A stretch of DNA of 64,000 nucleotides from Cymodocea nodosa. Taxonomy: Eukaryota > Streptophyta > Magnoliopsida > Alismatales > Cymodoceaceae. The DNA is taken from NCBI GenBank assembly GCA_036874045.1, contig CM072343.1, positions 18,186,001-18,250,000 of the forward strand, in the 5' to 3' direction. Every line of letters starts with the position of its first letter. Positions within the stretch are counted from its first letter, which is position 1. Under the pieces are notes generated by a model, which searched no databases, was not told where the DNA came from, and saw nothing but the letters and a program-made list of their open reading frames with translations. Shown here in pieces: positions 61,575 to 64,000 of this stretch. A program made the translations under genes and the position numbers.

Positions 61575-63842
61575 TCAAGCAAGGATACTTTCATCCACAT
61601 CCATCTGAAGCGCCAATGATTCCAACAGTTGGTATGTCTCCTCTATTTGTGGGTGTGTTCTATCTTCCACCACAAAGTTGTGGACCTCATCTCTCACGTT
61701 GATCCAACTCTTTCCTGACGACTTCACCAGGCCATTGCTTCTGATCATGTTGCGCATCCTTGCAACTCCATTCCAATTGCCAGCAGAGGCATATACACTA
61801 CAGAGTAAGGAGTAAGCCGTGGAACTGAGAGGGTCAATCTTCAGAATGGCTTCGGCAGCCTTCTCACCAATCTCCACATTGCAATGAACCCTGCAAGCAT
61901 TGAGAAGGGTCTTCCACACCACAACGTCTGGTTCAAATGGCATATTGTCTGCAAATCTCACAGCTTCTACCAACATTCCAGCACGAGAAAGCATATCGAT
62001 CATGCATGAGAAATGTTGCAGAGTAGGAGCAATCCCATGTTCTCTCTGCATGGCTTCAAAATGGCGACAGCCTTCCTCCACCATGCCTACCCGGCTACAA
62101 GCAGAAAGAACCCCGACGAAGGTCGCTTGGTTGGGCTTAACCTGAGCCAATTGCATCTCACGAAAGAGTGCGAGAGCTTCCCTACCATACCCAAATCTAG
62201 CGTAACCAGAGATCAGACTAGTCCATGAAACAACATCAAGAGTGGCATCTCCTGATAATCTAAACGATTTCTCTGCATCCGCAAGGTGACCGCATTTGGC
62301 GTACGCATCGATCAGACAATTTGTTACCAGCAAATCTGATTCTATACCAAGTTTGGAGGAGTATGCATGAATCTGACGGGCCGCTTCTAGGTGGGAAAGC
62401 TCAGCACAAGCGCATAGCATGATATTGGAAGTGATATGATCTGGCTTAATTCCACAACCATGAATCTGTTCTAGTAGCTCTAGTACCTTGTTCGGCCGTT
62501 CATGTTGAAGACAAGCTCTAAGAAATGCGTTTAGAGTGACAACGTCCCATTGGTTCTCCATCTCCTCGAAAAGATGGCGTGCAGAGGAATAATCGCAACA
62601 CCTGCTGTACATGGTAAGCAGACAATTGGAGACTGCAACATGCGTGCCGAAACCCATCTTACATATGTAGGAATGAACTTGCTGTCCTTGACAAAGAAGA
62701 GAGTGGCTTGCGAATCCGGCAAGCAGGTTCCGAACGGTGGTGTCGTCTGGTTTCAAACATGAAGTCCTCATCTCCAGGAACAAAACCAAGGATTGATCGG
62801 GACTCCCCCCTTGAGAAAAACTGCCAATTATCGAATTCCATGCGATCAGATCAGGCCTTCGGATTTCATCAAACACCTTCCTCGAACATTCCAACATTCC
62901 GCACTTGGCATACATGTCGACGAGGGATGTGCCTGCAAAGGCACTCCTTCCGACCCCAACTTTCAGGCACAAGCCGTGTGCCTGCTCCCCGCATTCCAAA
63001 CGCGAAAGAACGCTGCAAGCACGAAGCACACTTTCGAACACAATCTCGTTGAGTTGTTGGTCTCCGTTTCTGTGCATTTGTTGGAAAAAACATAGGGCCT
63101 CAGACGCATCACCTTTGTGGGCAAGTCCAGAAAGCAACGCTCCCCAGCAAACCACGTCCTTGTCCATGATTCTGGCAAACACCATGGAAGCATCATCAAG
63201 CCTGCCGGACTTTGCGTACATATTGACCAGGGCATTCCGAACAACCTTCTCGGAACCAAGATCGAGTTTCAGCACATGCCCGTGAAGCTGCCTACCCAGT
63301 TCAGGATCCGCCAGACGTGCACAAGCATCTAATGCAGTCCCCAAAGCAAACTGCTCAGGATAAAGACCCGACCGCCGCATCTCCATGTACAACTCGACAG
63401 CTTCCGTCTCCCTGTAATCGCTAGCGTACCCAGCAATGATGGCCGTCCAGGAAGCCACGTTTCTATCGGACATTCCATCGAACACCTCCCTCGCCTCCTC
63501 CGGGGATCCGCACTTGCCAAAGGCCGTGAGGATGTGGTTGTGCAGGATGACGTTGACTGGGGTGGCGGAGTGGAAGAGGTGCTGGTGGATCTGACGGCAG
63601 AGGTTTGCCGACTTCAGCTGGGAGGCGGCGACGAAGAGGTGACGGTAGGTGCTGGGCGTCAGAAGGAAGTTAGGCCGCTGAGATCGGAGGGAGTGGAAGA
63701 CCTCTGCTGTTTCCTTGTAGAGCATGCGGTTGCAGAGCCATTGAATGCACGCGTTGGCTGAGGTCTCAGTTCGGAGGTGGTCACGATGGAGATGAACGGC
63801 GGCGGCGGCGTATAATTTGGAGTTAACGCCACTAACCTTCAT
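61575..63842 (-). CDS. Pentatricopeptide repeat protein, PLS class, E/E+ type (At3g53360-like), intronless
   Basis: A single 755-residue frame from ATG at 63842. Tandem P, L and S repeats run from about residue 60 to 640, recognisable by recurring units such as NALVNMYAKSGRLDDASMVF, TSLVDMYAKCGMLECSRKVF and NCLIDAYAKCGHLADAEKSF. They are followed by the E region (VVWKTLLNACRVHCNVEIGE) and E+ region (SWINVRDEVHNFVVEDRTHP). The protein stops 30 residues later without the DYW deaminase domain. PLS proteins bind organellar transcripts base by base and help C-to-U editing; E/E+ types need a DYW domain from a partner. Motifs and length match Arabidopsis At3g53360 (768 residues, predicted mitochondrial). 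The N-terminus has Arg/Ala residues suited to organelle import, but the target organelle is inferred. Confidence 0.93.
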   Translation of the reverse strand: MKVSGVNSKLYAAAAVHLHRDHLRTETSANACIQWLCNRMLYKETAEVFHSLRSQRPNFLLTPSTYRHLFVAASQLKSANLCRQIHQHLFHSATPVNVILHNHILTAFGKCGSPEEAREVFDGMSDRNVASWTAIIAGYASDYRETEAVELYMEMRRSGLYPEQFALGTALDACARLADPELGRQLHGHVLKLDLGSEKVVRNALVNMYAKSGRLDDASMVFARIMDKDVVCWGALLSGLAHKGDASEALCFFQQMHRNGDQQLNEIVFESVLRACSVLSRLECGEQAHGLCLKVGVGRSAFAGTSLVDMYAKCGMLECSRKVFDEIRRPDLIAWNSIIGSFSQGGSPDQSLVLFLEMRTSCLKPDDTTVRNLLAGFASHSLLCQGQQVHSYICKMGFGTHVAVSNCLLTMYSRCCDYSSARHLFEEMENQWDVVTLNAFLRACLQHERPNKVLELLEQIHGCGIKPDHITSNIMLCACAELSHLEAARQIHAYSSKLGIESDLLVTNCLIDAYAKCGHLADAEKSFRLSGDATLDVVSWTSLISGYARFGYGREALALFREMQLAQVKPNQATFVGVLSACSRVGMVEEGCRHFEAMQREHGIAPTLQHFSCMIDMLSRAGMLVEAVRFADNMPFEPDVVVWKTLLNACRVHCNVEIGEKAAEAILKIDPLSSTAYSLLCSVYASAGNWNGVARMRNMIRSNGLVKSSGKSWINVRDEVHNFVVEDRTHPQIEETYQLLESLALQMDVDESILA

Positions 63843-64000
63843 GTTTAAAATTCAAATCAAAAAAAGGAAAGAAAAAAAAAAACAAATGCGTGGTGGTCAT
63901 CACAAATAGGAAACTTTGACATTTTAAGGAACTAGCACGCATGCATGGCACTAAATTAATGCTTGATTCTGATTTAAACGTGTATTAATTTAAACGAAAT
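63843..64000. other. Region upstream of the PPR gene
   Basis: The 158 bases before the PPR start codon are A-rich, with no clear TATA box. The window ends here, so the promoter is only partly included. Confidence 0.6.

Noticed and set aside
1-64000. tRNA or rRNA genes, CRISPR arrays, bacterial operons, organelle DNA insertions
   Set aside because: I looked for B-box-like GGTTCGA contexts and saw none with a cloverleaf partner. No rRNA or organelle gene sequence was recognised, and CRISPR or operon structure is not expected in a plant nuclear region.

Overview
This is a nuclear flowering-plant sequence. It has four spliced or intronless protein genes of plant families, with GT-AG introns, AT-rich introns and spacers, plant LTR retrotransposons with an initiator-tRNA-Met primer site, and L1-type LINE remnants. 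GC-rich gene fronts and very long, transposon-filled introns suggest a monocot, perhaps a palm or a member of the banana/ginger group. That placement is a guess, because nothing here fixes the species.

Layout. At 4.4-7.4 kb (+) is a three-exon gene for a long coiled-coil WEB-family protein (Arabidopsis At5g16730/At3g02930 type). At 15.4-50.5 kb (+) is a class I trehalose-6-phosphate synthase gene (TPS1). I could join its 17 coding exons into one uninterrupted 933-residue frame. It spans about 34 kb because its introns hold a LINE remnant (intron 5), a Copia element with both LTRs and a 5-bp target duplication (intron 8, antisense), a miniature LTR element (intron 9), another possible LTR remnant (intron 11) and several local duplications. 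At 52.6-54.6 kb (-) is an intronless RING-type E3 ubiquitin ligase candidate whose 3' end faces that of TPS1. At 61.6-63.8 kb (-) is an intronless PLS-class PPR protein of the E/E+ subgroup, probably the counterpart of At3g53360. The spacer between the last two genes holds LINE debris.

The four genes are not an operon or an obvious pathway: sugar signalling (TPS1), protein turnover (RING), organelle RNA processing (PPR) and a coiled-coil protein of the chloroplast-movement family (WEB). One shared trait is that the inferred leaders of WEB, TPS1 and the RING gene each carry upstream ATGs with short reading frames.

I found no undescribed biological system. The most informative non-genic structures are the Copia insertion, the 336-bp TRIM-like element, a perfect 17-bp inverted repeat at 14.55 kb and several tandem duplications. 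Most remaining open frames are short, start at non-ATG codons or lie antisense to real exons, and were left out.
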